A stretch of 56,665 bases of DNA. Origin: Pirellulaceae bacterium (GTDB taxonomy: Bacteria > Planctomycetota > Planctomycetia > Pirellulales > Pirellulaceae). The stretch is taken from positions 1 to 56,665 of the forward strand of contig JADHUC010000018.1 in NCBI GenBank assembly GCA_016784735.1, given 5' to 3'. Shown here in pieces: positions 1 through 9,168 of this stretch (position 1 is the first letter of the stretch; each line of letters starts with the position of its first letter). Both the position numbers and the translations under genes were made by a program. A model generated the notes under the pieces. That model was not told the origin of the DNA. It was given only the letters and a program-made list of their open reading frames with translations, and searched no databases.

Positions 1-3
1 CAC

Positions 4-29
4 GTGGTCCGGTCGGGAGACCGGACCAC
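4..29. repeat. Palindromic REP-like hairpin (GGTCTCC family)
   Basis: Perfect inverted repeat with 11-nt arms (GTGGTCCGGTC / GACCGGACCAC) and a 4-nt loop, just downstream of the sugar isomerase-like gene on the minus strand. Read on the minus strand it shares AGTTGTGG, the CGGTC arm and GACCG with the hairpins inside the toxin gene at 40592-40671, so it belongs to a dispersed family. It could also act as a terminator for the minus-strand gene ending at 72, although no T-run follows. Confidence 0.7.
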
Positions 30-71
30 AACTTGCGACCCGCCCACAACCTTGCCGCCGCCCTACGCCTA

Positions 72-992
72 TTACCGACTACCGCCCACCAGTTCCTCGA
101 CGAACTTGCGTGCTTTCTTGGCTTCTTCGAGCGTCTGGGCCGGGTCGCCGGGGGCGAGGGTCTCGATGATCAGCGGGCCGTGCGTGAAGCCGCCCTTCCC
201 AAGCCGTGCCATGAGCGCCGGGAAGTCCACTTGGCCCGTGCCGGGCGTGAGAGCTACGTTTTTCGGGTGCTTGTAGTCCTTGACGGACATACCGGTGATC
301 ACGCCGTCGACCGTAGCGGCGTCCTGGACTGGATCCACTTCGCCATTGGAGTAGTAGTAGATGTTTCCGGGGTCGTACATCACGGTGAAGTTCTCGTGGG
401 CAACCAGTTCGGCGGCCTTGCGCAGTTGCGGTCCGGTGCCCGTCGTGCCACCGTGGGGCTTGAGCACGATAACCACACGCCTCTCCGCCGCGTAATCGCA
501 GCACTCGGCGACCGTCTTGCAGCAGACCTCGTAGGTCTCCTCGTTGCCCATGTGCGCCAGCAAGACCGACCAGGCACCGGCGGCGGCGCAGTTGTCGATC
601 ATCTTATGCAGGCTTTCTCCGCCTTTGTCCAAGGGAATACCGCCGCCGTAGACGTTGGTGATCGTCAAGTCGCGTTTCTTGGCCTCCTCGCCCACCTCCC
701 GGGATTCCTCGATCGTGGTCGCGGGCGCGATAACACGTCGGGTCTTCGTTTTGGCGCCGGTCAAACCGATATACTTGAAACCGGCTTCGGCAATCGCGTC
801 CATGCCAACACGATAGTCGTATTTGGACCAAGGACGTGTCCAGCAGCCGATCTGCCAGCCTCGGTCTTCCAAGTATGGCATCGCCGCGCTCGTGGCTCCG
901 GCGGCAAGGTGAGGGGCGACGAGGCCCGTGGCTCCCGCCGCAAGCGTCCGGGCAAGAAATCTCCGTCGGGTAAGTTGGTCTGATTGAAGCAT
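72..992 (-). CDS. Tat-exported sugar phosphate isomerase/epimerase (xylose isomerase-like TIM barrel)
   Basis: 306 aa. The N-terminus carries a twin-arginine signal (TRRRFLAR followed by an Ala/Gly-rich hydrophobic stretch), so a folded, probably metal-loaded enzyme is expected outside the cytoplasm. The remainder fits the AP-endonuclease-2/xylose isomerase-like TIM barrel: RGWQIGCWTRPW near the start, FKYIGLTGAK, a mid-protein VIVLKPHGG strand and VMYDPGN, whose His and Asp are typical divalent-metal positions. The family includes epimerases and isomerases of sugars and inositols, and such exported versions are very common in planctomycetes, usually with unknown substrate. A good Shine-Dalgarno (AAGGAG, about 10 nt upstream) supports the start. 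Exact substrate cannot be read from sequence. Confidence 0.85.
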   Translation of the reverse strand: MLQSDQLTRRRFLARTLAAGATGLVAPHLAAGATSAAMPYLEDRGWQIGCWTRPWSKYDYRVGMDAIAEAGFKYIGLTGAKTKTRRVIAPATTIEESREVGEEAKKRDLTITNVYGGGIPLDKGGESLHKMIDNCAAAGAWSVLLAHMGNEETYEVCCKTVAECCDYAAERRVVIVLKPHGGTTGTGPQLRKAAELVAHENFTVMYDPGNIYYYSNGEVDPVQDAATVDGVITGMSVKDYKHPKNVALTPGTGQVDFPALMARLGKGGFTHGPLIIETLAPGDPAQTLEEAKKARKFVEELVGGSR

Positions 993-1063
993 GAAAACGG
1001 TCTCCTTCTTACGTCAGGAACGATGGTAGTAGGCCAACGGCGTTTCGTCTCGTAGCCCAGGCC

Positions 1064-2410
1064 CTAGTCTCCGCTCACCGTGCCCTTGGACAGCGCCCTG
1101 GCTGTGGCGTTGATGATCGCTTCGGAGGTAATCGTTGCTCCGCTAACGGCGTCGATGCCTTTGACGCCTTGTTTTTCGACGATTTGCCTGGGCGTGTCGG
1201 AGATGGCCGAATAGAACTGCTTCTCCTTGTGCGACGTCACCTTCACCGATTCGATGCGGCCACCGCGGACGGCAACCTCGACATGCAATTCGCCGGCGTA
1301 CGCAGGGCTGTGATCCCGGTAGGTTCCGTCAGCCACTCGCTTGAGGTCCAGACTATCGAAGATTCGAATTCCGTCGATGTTGGCGCGGGCGCGACTGTGG
1401 TTGCGTTGGACGCGTTGAGCTTGCCGGCCCGTTGCCGGCACCTTCAGCACCTTCTCGTAGTAACTGGTGGCCTTACGGGAGTCCCCCGCGATCCGGCACG
1501 CGTCACCTGCGTACAGATAGGCCATGTCCGGGTAGCCACCGCCTGCGAAGGCTTCGGCCAACTGAATTGCTTTGTCGGTTTCTCCCATGTCGGCCCAGAG
1601 CTTGATCGTGTTACTCCATGCAGGCAGCCGATTCAGCATCTCCACAGCCATGTTCTTGTTACCCAGCTTCCAAAAACACCGAGCCAGCTTCACGCTCTGG
1701 GGCGACTGGCGGGCGCCGTCCAGGCCGGCACGGCGCCACCAAAAGGCGGCTCGCCCGTAGTCTTCTTCGAAGTCGTGGTACATCCTGCCCAGTTCTCCCA
1801 TGACGCGGTTCAGCTTTGCCGAGTCGTTCTCGTGGTGCTTCAGCAAATGGTGCATCAACCGAATACCTCCCCGCCAACGTCCGGGATTCGGGTTGATGAC
1901 GTCCCAGATGTACTGTCCCATATTCTTCTGGGCGTTCCACTGTCCCGGTGGCTTCTGCGGCCACGACAAATCGAGCGTCTGGGGATAGTCCAGTGGGGTC
2001 GATTCGTACCAATCCGGCGGCGTACGCCCAAGTTGGTCGATCAACGATTCGATATCCGCCTTCGTGCGCCGGTTGCCGGACCGGGGCCGTTTGGTCGTCT
2101 TCGAGGACGTGGACGATCCGGTCGTCGACGAGCCCACGGGCTTTTCGTTCAGGATGTACCTCTTGGTCCCCAGCGTGACGGCGTGGATTTGGCTGTAAGG
2201 GTAGACTCTCGAATACGGGCGACCGCCGAGCAACCGCTCGAACGTGACTTTCTTGGCCGCCTTGTCGATGTCAGTGACCTTGCCGTCCACTTTGGCTCCG
2301 CTCAGCAGTTCAATAACGTCCGCCGAGGCGATGGGTGTGGCAATCAGAAGCAATACGAAGGCCAGCATCGCTGGCCGAGATAGACTACGCGGGGCACAAA
2401 ATACGACCAT
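1064..2410 (-). CDS. Exported TPR protein with C-terminal FMN-binding domain
   Basis: 448 aa from the chosen start (MVVFCAPRSLS), which gives a signal peptide ending near IASADV; the longer frame starting at 2572 would overlap the upstream gene and lacks a signal. After the signal comes a short SH3-like segment (VIELLSGAKVDGKV), a low-complexity Ser/Thr stretch, then TPR-like helical pairs over roughly residues 150-340. The last 90 residues are an FMN_bind domain (RnfG/NqrC type), containing DAVSGAT, which matches the [DN]xx[ST]GA[ST] motif at which ApbE attaches FMN covalently to Thr. The protein is therefore probably an extracytoplasmic flavoprotein in an electron-transfer chain, with unknown partners. 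No apbE or rnf/nqr genes lie in the window. Confidence 0.8.
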   Translation of the reverse strand: MVVFCAPRSLSRPAMLAFVLLLIATPIASADVIELLSGAKVDGKVTDIDKAAKKVTFERLLGGRPYSRVYPYSQIHAVTLGTKRYILNEKPVGSSTTGSSTSSKTTKRPRSGNRRTKADIESLIDQLGRTPPDWYESTPLDYPQTLDLSWPQKPPGQWNAQKNMGQYIWDVINPNPGRWRGGIRLMHHLLKHHENDSAKLNRVMGELGRMYHDFEEDYGRAAFWWRRAGLDGARQSPQSVKLARCFWKLGNKNMAVEMLNRLPAWSNTIKLWADMGETDKAIQLAEAFAGGGYPDMAYLYAGDACRIAGDSRKATSYYEKVLKVPATGRQAQRVQRNHSRARANIDGIRIFDSLDLKRVADGTYRDHSPAYAGELHVEVAVRGGRIESVKVTSHKEKQFYSAISDTPRQIVEKQGVKGIDAVSGATITSEAIINATARALSKGTVSGD

Positions 2411-2528
2411 TCCTTTGTTTCCTGAGATGCAAGGACGAATCTGGGACCATTTCAATCCATTCGAGCATAAACCAACTTCCGCGGCCTTTCCATAGGCCGA
2501 CTCAGCCGCTCGTTCCGAGTGAGCCCCC

Positions 2529-4007
2529 TCAATCGGTTCCCCCTGCTTTCCCAGTGTCCGTCGTGTGCGCAATGATCTTTAGCTGCAATTTGTTGATCAG
2601 ATTGGCGCACTGCATCAGAAAGATCAAAAAGGACCGATCCCCCCTGAGTTCCGCATCCGTAAGCTCGTCCAATGCATCCAGCTTGATTCGGGTCACCTCT
2701 TCGAGATACTCTGTCAATCGCTGAGGATCCGTGACGCCCATCTGCGCGGACTCTATGGCGATCGTACGGTCGACGAACGAATCCAGTCGAACTCGATTGG
2801 CCACAATCTCCGCTTGCCGCTGTTTCTTGACGCGACGATAGCGAAGCCTCCAAAGCAAGTAGAGGCCAGCGCACAACGCCATCAGGAGTTCTTTGGTCGC
2901 AGCCATCGACTGAACGACACCTCTCAAGTAACCATAGTCGAAGGGATAATAATACTCTAAAGCGGCTTCATGTACCGGCATACCATGGAGGTAGTCCTTC
3001 GCCTTGTCCTTCGGGATCAGATCGGGAAACTCGCGACCGAGGTCTCCCTGGTAGAGTGCATCCAAGGCGGCTCTGACTAATTCGGGCGGAGCATCACGTC
3101 GAACAATCAGGTACGCCGTCGTGGCAACCGTCTTGACCTCCCGGTTTGGAACGGCCTGACCTTTCTCGTCTCGAAACGATCCTTTGTGAATGGTGTGCGT
3201 TACAAAATGAGTGTGCCGGTCGGCGATCGCGTCTGCGTCAACTGAAAGGTACTGGTACTCGCTGTTCCTCAGACGCTTCTGCAGCGCCTCGCTGAACATG
3301 CCGGTCGTCGAGATGACGACATCCGTCGTGGCAGTTTCTTTCTCGCTAAACCGGACTCTGTTCGTGTCGATTCCATAGTGCTCCAGTACCTCATTCGCAC
3401 TGATCCGCATCCCTGAGTCTATCCTTCCGGCGTAGACTTCGGCCTCATCCTCCACCAGGATTCCGCGCAGCAACTCACCGGTTAGTTCGCGTGCCTCGCC
3501 ATTCAGTTGGCGAATAGTCCGCTCCTTCACAAGAACATGCACAACTTCGCGATACAAAGGTGCCACGACCGCCGTGTCGTTCAAATCGACCGTTCCGCCC
3601 TGATACATGCCCAGCTCGGCCAAGTGATACTCGATCTTCTTGACGTTTTCTCTTGATCCATCCGTTTCAAGCACGCGAGCCATTTTCCGCGGGAGTTGAC
3701 CGCTCAGAACCGGGCAGAACTTCCGGCCAAAGACATCGTAACTGGTCTTATCCGGCGCCGTTGCCATACGCAGGTCTCTGGGAATTCGATCTCTCCTCAC
3801 AAGCCAGAGGGTGAGGAACAGTACGGCGATCAGTGCGGGAATCGCGATGCCCGAAATTGCAATCCACCGTCTTGCACCCAATCTAAGAAGACGCGACAAA
3901 CCGGGGATGACGTCTGGCTCGGCCGAAGCTGTCTCGGCCGCGTCACTCGGCGCGGTGAGACTTCGTTGGGTGTCGTTTTCGGGCGCGGGCGACTGATCGT
4001 GTTCCAT
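2529..4007 (-). CDS. TAXI-family TRAP transporter solute-binding-like protein, membrane anchored
   Basis: 492 aa. Start chosen at MEHDQSPAPEN because GGAGG lies 5 nt upstream; an ATG four codons earlier has no such site. A Pro/Ala-rich cytoplasmic N-terminus (about 45 residues) is followed by a transmembrane segment (WIAISGIAIPALIAVLFLTL). The large periplasmic part resembles TAXI solute-binding proteins: LNDTAVVAPLYREVVHVLV, a TTDVVISTTGMFSEALQ stretch and TTAYLIVRRDAPPELV. Unlike secreted TAXI proteins it ends with a second hydrophobic segment (about residues 370-390, LLMALCAGLYLLWRLRYRR) and a charged, coiled-coil-like tail. No TRAP permease gene is adjacent, so it may sense rather than transport. 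It lies 118 bp upstream of the FMN-binding gene on the same strand. Confidence 0.75.
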   Translation of the reverse strand: MEHDQSPAPENDTQRSLTAPSDAAETASAEPDVIPGLSRLLRLGARRWIAISGIAIPALIAVLFLTLWLVRRDRIPRDLRMATAPDKTSYDVFGRKFCPVLSGQLPRKMARVLETDGSRENVKKIEYHLAELGMYQGGTVDLNDTAVVAPLYREVVHVLVKERTIRQLNGEARELTGELLRGILVEDEAEVYAGRIDSGMRISANEVLEHYGIDTNRVRFSEKETATTDVVISTTGMFSEALQKRLRNSEYQYLSVDADAIADRHTHFVTHTIHKGSFRDEKGQAVPNREVKTVATTAYLIVRRDAPPELVRAALDALYQGDLGREFPDLIPKDKAKDYLHGMPVHEAALEYYYPFDYGYLRGVVQSMAATKELLMALCAGLYLLWRLRYRRVKKQRQAEIVANRVRLDSFVDRTIAIESAQMGVTDPQRLTEYLEEVTRIKLDALDELTDAELRGDRSFLIFLMQCANLINKLQLKIIAHTTDTGKAGGTD

Positions 4008-4153
4008 GACGACCTCCATCTCTGATTAGAGAATACTGGGGGCGGACATCCACCAGTCTACCAAGCCGGGCGGCAGTTTCCCAATTCATCGCACGAAAAA
4101 TGCGAACGAGTCGCCGGCTTCGTCAGTTTTGCCCAATTACAGAGTGCTGCGTT

Positions 4154-5632
4154 TTAGCCGACTGGCAAGGTGAGAACCGGCTTCGTGCCGGTTGCGCCAC
4201 CGCCGGCTTGCAGTTCGAACAACTGCATCAGAAGTGTGAACGTCGCTTTAGAGTCGTGGTCGCGATCGTCGATGTAAAACCAATAGCCCCGGTAGTGCAC
4301 AGCAACCGCGGCGCAAAGAGGCTTCTTCTTCTGGCAATGAACGTAGAGCAAGTCATCCGTGAGCTGCGCCCAATCGAATGGTACGCCTCGTTCGTCCAGC
4401 GTCGTCACGACCAGCCCTGCCGCCTCGTGTTCAAGCGGGACACGAATTGCATGCGAAAGATAGTACATCGTTCCCATCAGCGACCGTGGTTCCAGATCCA
4501 GTTCGTGGCGTCCGACCTTTTCCATGTTCTCGAGTTTGAAATGCTCTTTGAGTCTTTTTTCATCAGTGTCCGACAGCAAGTCAAGGTCCCAACTCAAAAC
4601 CAGCCGGTCTCCCGGGCCGGTCAAGATGTAGTCGTCGGGGTACTCGAGGATGCAATCGATCAATTCTTCATCGAGTTCCCTACAAGCGAGCAACGTAAGA
4701 TCTCCGAACTCTCCGGGGACAGTGACAAACGGTTTGGCCTCGTCTCCATCCGTTTCGGCCGCGTTTCCGCTGTCCGGATCGGGAGCCGCGTCCGGTTCAC
4801 GCCACCGTACTCGAATTGGCGCCTGCTGCCCTAGTCTCCTTACGTCCTCAACGAAGTTCTGGAACAGTTTTTCCTCGCGGTACGTTTCTGCTATCGTTGA
4901 ACTCAGAGCAATTTTCTCGGCGGCGATAGACACTCTTTCCTGCTTTGGCTGGATCTTCCAGCCTTCGCGCGCTGCCGCCACGATGGCGTCCGAATCGACC
5001 GTGTCCGGAGGAATCGCTCCGGATAACAACTTCTCCGAAGGTTCGTAGCCTATCCTGAGCTTGCCGTCGACTTGAAGATCGTGTAGCAGTTCCACAATCT
5101 GCTGAAACTCGAAATACTCATCCTGGGATATGTCCCTGGGCGTAGCGCCGGACGCACGTCGTGCGTTTTCCATGCCGTTCAGGTCCTGCACGGCCATCCT
5201 CAGAACCCGATCCACATTCCACCCGGAACGGACCAGCAAGATGATTGTGTCCTCGCCAAGCGGCGAGATCATCCGCTTGACAAACTCTTGGCCTTGCAGC
5301 GGGTCGTAGGTGGCAGTCGGCCGTTCGGCCACGTCAACGTCTGCCCCGAAGTTCAAGAAACTCGAAAGCTTCGTTTCTTTGATGCCGCCACTGACGAACG
5401 CGCCTTCGCCGAACGCAAACTGCGTTGATAGGCTGCTCAACTGCATGAAGGAGGGAACATCTCGGTACCGCAGACGCACCAAGTTCAGAAGTAGCTGTTC
5501 GCTAGCAGTGGTCTGGATAACCTGATTGTATTTCTGGCGGCTGTGTCGCAATGCTAGCGGACCTGCACAGCCTGCTGCCGTCAGCAATAAACATAGCCAC
5601 GACCAAGTTCTCAGAACTCGGGAAGGCCGCAT
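4154..5632 (-). CDS. Planctomycete lipoprotein of unknown function
   Basis: 492 aa from MRPSRVLRTWSW, chosen because it gives a clean lipoprotein signal with lipobox LTAAGC; the longer frame to 6103 would cover the divergent gene's 5' end. The mature protein begins with a helical region (YNQVIQTTASEQLLLNLVRL), followed by a Gly/Phe-rich stretch (TQFAFGEGAFVSGG) and mixed alpha/beta sequence. The C-terminus contains HYRGYWFYIDDRDHDSKATF, which resembles the end of other planctomycete lipoproteins I remember only as hypothetical. No catalytic motif is evident. It is divergent from the methyltransferase/propeller gene at 5904, with a 271-bp shared upstream region. Confidence 0.65.
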   Translation of the reverse strand: MRPSRVLRTWSWLCLLLTAAGCAGPLALRHSRQKYNQVIQTTASEQLLLNLVRLRYRDVPSFMQLSSLSTQFAFGEGAFVSGGIKETKLSSFLNFGADVDVAERPTATYDPLQGQEFVKRMISPLGEDTIILLVRSGWNVDRVLRMAVQDLNGMENARRASGATPRDISQDEYFEFQQIVELLHDLQVDGKLRIGYEPSEKLLSGAIPPDTVDSDAIVAAAREGWKIQPKQERVSIAAEKIALSSTIAETYREEKLFQNFVEDVRRLGQQAPIRVRWREPDAAPDPDSGNAAETDGDEAKPFVTVPGEFGDLTLLACRELDEELIDCILEYPDDYILTGPGDRLVLSWDLDLLSDTDEKRLKEHFKLENMEKVGRHELDLEPRSLMGTMYYLSHAIRVPLEHEAAGLVVTTLDERGVPFDWAQLTDDLLYVHCQKKKPLCAAVAVHYRGYWFYIDDRDHDSKATFTLLMQLFELQAGGGATGTKPVLTLPVG

Positions 5633-5903
5633 GGCGGACTCGCTGATCTGATGAGACTGTGCGTAAGAGGAGAAGAGGCCTCTTCCGTCGTCGTCAATAT
5701 GGGAAGGCTGCTTTAGGCAAAAGTCGTTATTCTCGGCCATTTTGCTCCGAACTACTGGTTCTGCAGATGCACCAGTCGCCTTAAGATCCTTGTCTCTATT
5801 GATGAGGCACGGATAATGGGAGCCGGGTATGTATTCCCGCGCATCGAGTATTGTGTCTCGTGACGTACGAACTACGAGCCAGGACGTTGATGAGGAGACC
5901 ATC

Positions 5904-8900
5904 ATGATACGTGCAATCCGAAGCCACAGTTTGTGTGCGGCGATCGTTCTTGCAGCACTTCTGTGCTTGCCCACGACAGTCCCAAGTGCCGCAGACAATT
6001 CCGGCCGTGGCGACGATGACGGTCTGGCTCGACAGATCCTCGAAGAAGCGGGGACCAAGGGCGGATTGATCGTCCATTTCGGCTGCGGCGATGGGAAGCT
6101 CACTGCGGCGCTCGGGACTGGTGACAGCTATCTCGTGCAGGGGCTGGACACCGATCCGGCGAACGTGGCCAACGCACGCAAGTACATCCGCGAGCGGGGC
6201 ATGTATGGCAAGGTGTCGGTCTGCACTTGGTCCGGCGATCGACTTCCGTATGGCGACAACGTGGTGAATTTGGTTGTGGTGGGAGATGCGGGATGCGAGA
6301 TACGGGATGAGGAAATTCTGCGTGTGCTCGCGCCACGTGGTGTCGGCATTCTCCTCAATCGGAATGCGGAAATCGAAAATCGGAAATGGGTCAAGCCTTG
6401 GCCAGCAGAGATCGACGAATGGACGCATTGGCTGCACGATGCCAGTGGCAACGCGGTTGCCCGTGACCGCGTGGTTGGCCAGCCGCGGCACATCCAATGG
6501 GCGGCGCGACCGCTGTGGTCGCGGCACCATAATACGACGCCTAGCTTGAACGCGGCGGTTTCGGCCCGCGGACGGTTCTTCTACATTGCCGACGATGCGC
6601 CGCCCGAGGTCGATAACTCGCTGCCCGATCGTTACAGCCTTTTCGCTCGCGATGCCTTCAACGGCGTGCTTCTCTGGAAAGTGCCCATCGACTACTGGGG
6701 TTGGGAAGCGTGGGTGCAGACCATGTACAATAGCTTCATGTTGGGACGCCACATGCATCCTACGCAAATCCAACGTCGTTTGGTGGCGGTAGGCGATCGC
6801 GTCTACGTAACGCTCGGATTCAATGCACCCGTCAGCGAGTTGGACGCCGCTACCGGCCAACTCCTTCGGAGCTTCGATGGAACGGAGAATACATCGGAGA
6901 TTCTCTGGTACGACGGTCGATTGGTACTCGCGGTGAACAAGGAGCCGCAACACGCCGGCTACAGCGAAGAAGATCCGCCGACCAAGAAAGAAGTCAAGGT
7001 GCTGGACCTAGACTCCGGCGAGATCACTTGGGGTGTCGGCGACTTCGTAGGCATCAGCGTCCGAGGCTCGCCTGTCCAACGGGTCACGCAGTTGACCATG
7101 GCCGTTGGCAAGGAAGGGGTCTTCTTGATCGAGGAAGACTGCCTGGTCGGTTTGGATCTTGCCACAGGCAAAGAGCTTTGGCGCGTGCCTCGGCCACCAC
7201 GCCCCGCGGAGAAAGTGGTCGACGGCTACCGCAACGACCATACGAACCTGTGCACGCTGGTCTATTACGATGGCAAAGTGATCTTCGGTCAACCGCGCGA
7301 ACAAGACAGGAGGCCCCCTTGGAACAGCACGCAGCCATCAGACTTGCTTGTGCTGGACGCCGCCAGCGGGGACGTCATCTGGACGAAGGAAGTTGGTAGC
7401 TGGGAATACGGCACGCCCATTGGCATTTACGTCACCGGTGGGCTGATCTGGGTTCACGATCGTCCGGAGGAAGGCTACCGGTTCGTGGGCCTTGATCCCA
7501 AAAGCGGCGAAGTCAAGAAGAGCTTTCGGACCGGCGCCATGTTCAACGCAGGCCACCATCACCGCTGCACGCGCAACAAAGCGACCGAACGGTTCCTGAT
7601 CACTTCGCGCCGCGGCGTGGAGATGCTCGACTTCGATACCGGCGGTATGAAAGTGAACACATGGATTCGCGGCGAGTGCGGATACGGGATGGTGCCCTCG
7701 AACGGACTCTTGTACGTGACGCCACACCCGTGTCGGTGTTTCATCGAGGAGAAGCTAAGCGGTTTGTATGCGCTGGCTCCGGAGGTTTCGGGTGTCGGTG
7801 TTCAGGTTTCAGGAAAGAGGCTAAACAAAGGACCTGCGTACGGTGACGTTTCCCCGACACCTGACACCCGACACCCGACACCCGGATCCTGGCCCACATA
7901 TCGCTGTGATCCGTTCCGTAGCGGGGCGACGGGAAAGGTACCTGCCGAGTTGCAGCAGGCCTGGCAGGCGGCGATTGGCGTCGGCCCAAGTGCTCCGGTT
8001 ATCGCAGGTGGCAAGGTCTTTGTGACGTCGGTCGAAGAGCATCGCGTTTGTGCTTTGGATGCTGCGAGTGGACGGCAAGAGTGGACGTACACGGCCTGCG
8101 GCCGCATCGACACGCCGCCAACTGTTCATTGTGGTACCGTGCTGTTCGGGTCTCGCGATGGTCACGTTTACTGCCTGCGCGCGTCGGATGGCGAGCTTTG
8201 CTGGCGGCTGCAAGCGGCGCCGCAGGAGCGTCTGGTTGTGGCATACGGTCAAGTCGAATCGGCATGGCCCGTTCCGGGCAGCATCCTGGTGGTGGACGAC
8301 ATCGCGTATTTCGCCGCAGGGCGATCGTCGCATCTGGACGGAGGTATCCATGTTCTTGCCGTCGACCCCGCGACGGGCGAAGTCCTGCGCGAGGAGGCCG
8401 TGGTGGCGGAGGATCGGTTGTCGCAGAAAGAAGGCGGCGCGGGCGGTGCCTTGTCCGACATCCTGGTGTTCGACGGCAGCGCTGTCCGCATGAGGCAATT
8501 GCAGTTCGGACTGGTCGACGGGGGAGGATCTGCAACAGAGCGAGAAAAGTCTGCCAGACTGCACGTATCGGCCACCGGTGGTCTTCTGGACGACACGTGG
8601 TTTAATCGTATCCACTGGACAGTCGATCGTCGTCCTTTGGGGCAGCTTGTGGTAGTGGATGATTCCTCGGTGTACGGAATCCGCGCATATCAGCGACCCG
8701 GTGACGTAAACGCCCACTTCAAGCCGGGTACCCAAGGCTACCATCTGTTCGCCTACGATCGCCGGCAACCAAAGGTCGACGGCGCTGCGAAGCAAGGAGC
8801 ACAGAAGAAGCCGAAGCGAGGCAAAACGCCATTGGTGGATCGTTGGTCGGTACGTATACCGGTCCGCGCGCAGGCCATGGTGCTGGCCGGCGACGTGCTT

Positions 8901-9122
8901 TTCGCGGCAGGGACGCCCGACGTGGTCGATCCGGACGAACCCTGGGCCGCCTACGACGGTCGCCGCGGCGGCTTGTTGTGGGCCGTTTCTACCAAGGATG
9001 GCAGCCGACTCGCGGAATACAAGCTGGACGCTCCGCCCGTCTACGATGGCATGGCCGCGGCCGACGGGCGGCTGTTTGTGTCGACTGTGGACGGCAAGGT
9101 CGCGTGCTTGAAGGGCCGCTGA
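5904..9122 (+). CDS. Exported methyltransferase-like / PQQ beta-propeller fusion protein (copy 1)
   Basis: 1072 aa from MIRAIRSHSL; GAGGAG sits 6 nt upstream. A signal peptide is followed by a class I methyltransferase-like Rossmann region (residues about 35-155: IVHFGCGDGKLTAAL as the SAM-loop, GLDTDPANV as the acidic loop, DEEILRVLAPRG). The rest is a WD/PQQ-like propeller with repeats such as YDGKVIFGQ, FVTSVEEHRVCALDAASG and LFGSRDGHVYCLRASDGE, and the heme-like HHHRCTRNKATERF stretch. A methyltransferase in an exported protein is odd, because SAM is cytoplasmic; the domain may only bind a ligand. It is paralogous, end to end, with the convergent gene at 9169-12423. Low-complexity in-frame inserts occur near 6286-6313, 6365-6387 and 7783-7886. 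Confidence 0.8.
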   Translation: MIRAIRSHSLCAAIVLAALLCLPTTVPSAADNSGRGDDDGLARQILEEAGTKGGLIVHFGCGDGKLTAALGTGDSYLVQGLDTDPANVANARKYIRERGMYGKVSVCTWSGDRLPYGDNVVNLVVVGDAGCEIRDEEILRVLAPRGVGILLNRNAEIENRKWVKPWPAEIDEWTHWLHDASGNAVARDRVVGQPRHIQWAARPLWSRHHNTTPSLNAAVSARGRFFYIADDAPPEVDNSLPDRYSLFARDAFNGVLLWKVPIDYWGWEAWVQTMYNSFMLGRHMHPTQIQRRLVAVGDRVYVTLGFNAPVSELDAATGQLLRSFDGTENTSEILWYDGRLVLAVNKEPQHAGYSEEDPPTKKEVKVLDLDSGEITWGVGDFVGISVRGSPVQRVTQLTMAVGKEGVFLIEEDCLVGLDLATGKELWRVPRPPRPAEKVVDGYRNDHTNLCTLVYYDGKVIFGQPREQDRRPPWNSTQPSDLLVLDAASGDVIWTKEVGSWEYGTPIGIYVTGGLIWVHDRPEEGYRFVGLDPKSGEVKKSFRTGAMFNAGHHHRCTRNKATERFLITSRRGVEMLDFDTGGMKVNTWIRGECGYGMVPSNGLLYVTPHPCRCFIEEKLSGLYALAPEVSGVGVQVSGKRLNKGPAYGDVSPTPDTRHPTPGSWPTYRCDPFRSGATGKVPAELQQAWQAAIGVGPSAPVIAGGKVFVTSVEEHRVCALDAASGRQEWTYTACGRIDTPPTVHCGTVLFGSRDGHVYCLRASDGELCWRLQAAPQERLVVAYGQVESAWPVPGSILVVDDIAYFAAGRSSHLDGGIHVLAVDPATGEVLREEAVVAEDRLSQKEGGAGGALSDILVFDGSAVRMRQLQFGLVDGGGSATEREKSARLHVSATGGLLDDTWFNRIHWTVDRRPLGQLVVVDDSSVYGIRAYQRPGDVNAHFKPGTQGYHLFAYDRRQPKVDGAAKQGAQKKPKRGKTPLVDRWSVRIPVRAQAMVLAGDVLFAAGTPDVVDPDEPWAAYDGRRGGLLWAVSTKDGSRLAEYKLDAPPVYDGMAAADGRLFVSTVDGKVACLKGR
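6286..6313. repeat. Simple-sequence GGGATGCGAGATAC repeat inside coding sequence
   Basis: Degenerate tandem of a 7-nt word like GATGCGG/GATACGG, read in frame as DAGCEIRDEE. The same sequence class occurs at the equivalent codons of the paralogue (12029-12073, other strand). Confidence 0.6.
7783..7886. repeat. In-frame simple-sequence insert (GGTTTCGGGTGTCGG class)
   Basis: Two low-complexity blocks built from GGTGTCGG/GGTTTCAGG words and their complement (CACCTGACACCCGACACC) flank a short native-looking segment (KRLNKGPAYG). Together they are read in frame as part of the propeller gene. The blocks are inverted with respect to each other. The paralogue has a matching insert at 10456-10560. 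Confidence 0.75.
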
Positions 9123-9168
9123 ACGAACTTGCGAGTCCTACTGGGAAGTCGTTGCTTCTCCGCTCGCC

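Noticed and set aside
33..983. 316-aa plus-strand frame opposite the isomerase-like gene
   Set aside because: No recognisable sequence; opposite frame has a Tat signal and family motifs.
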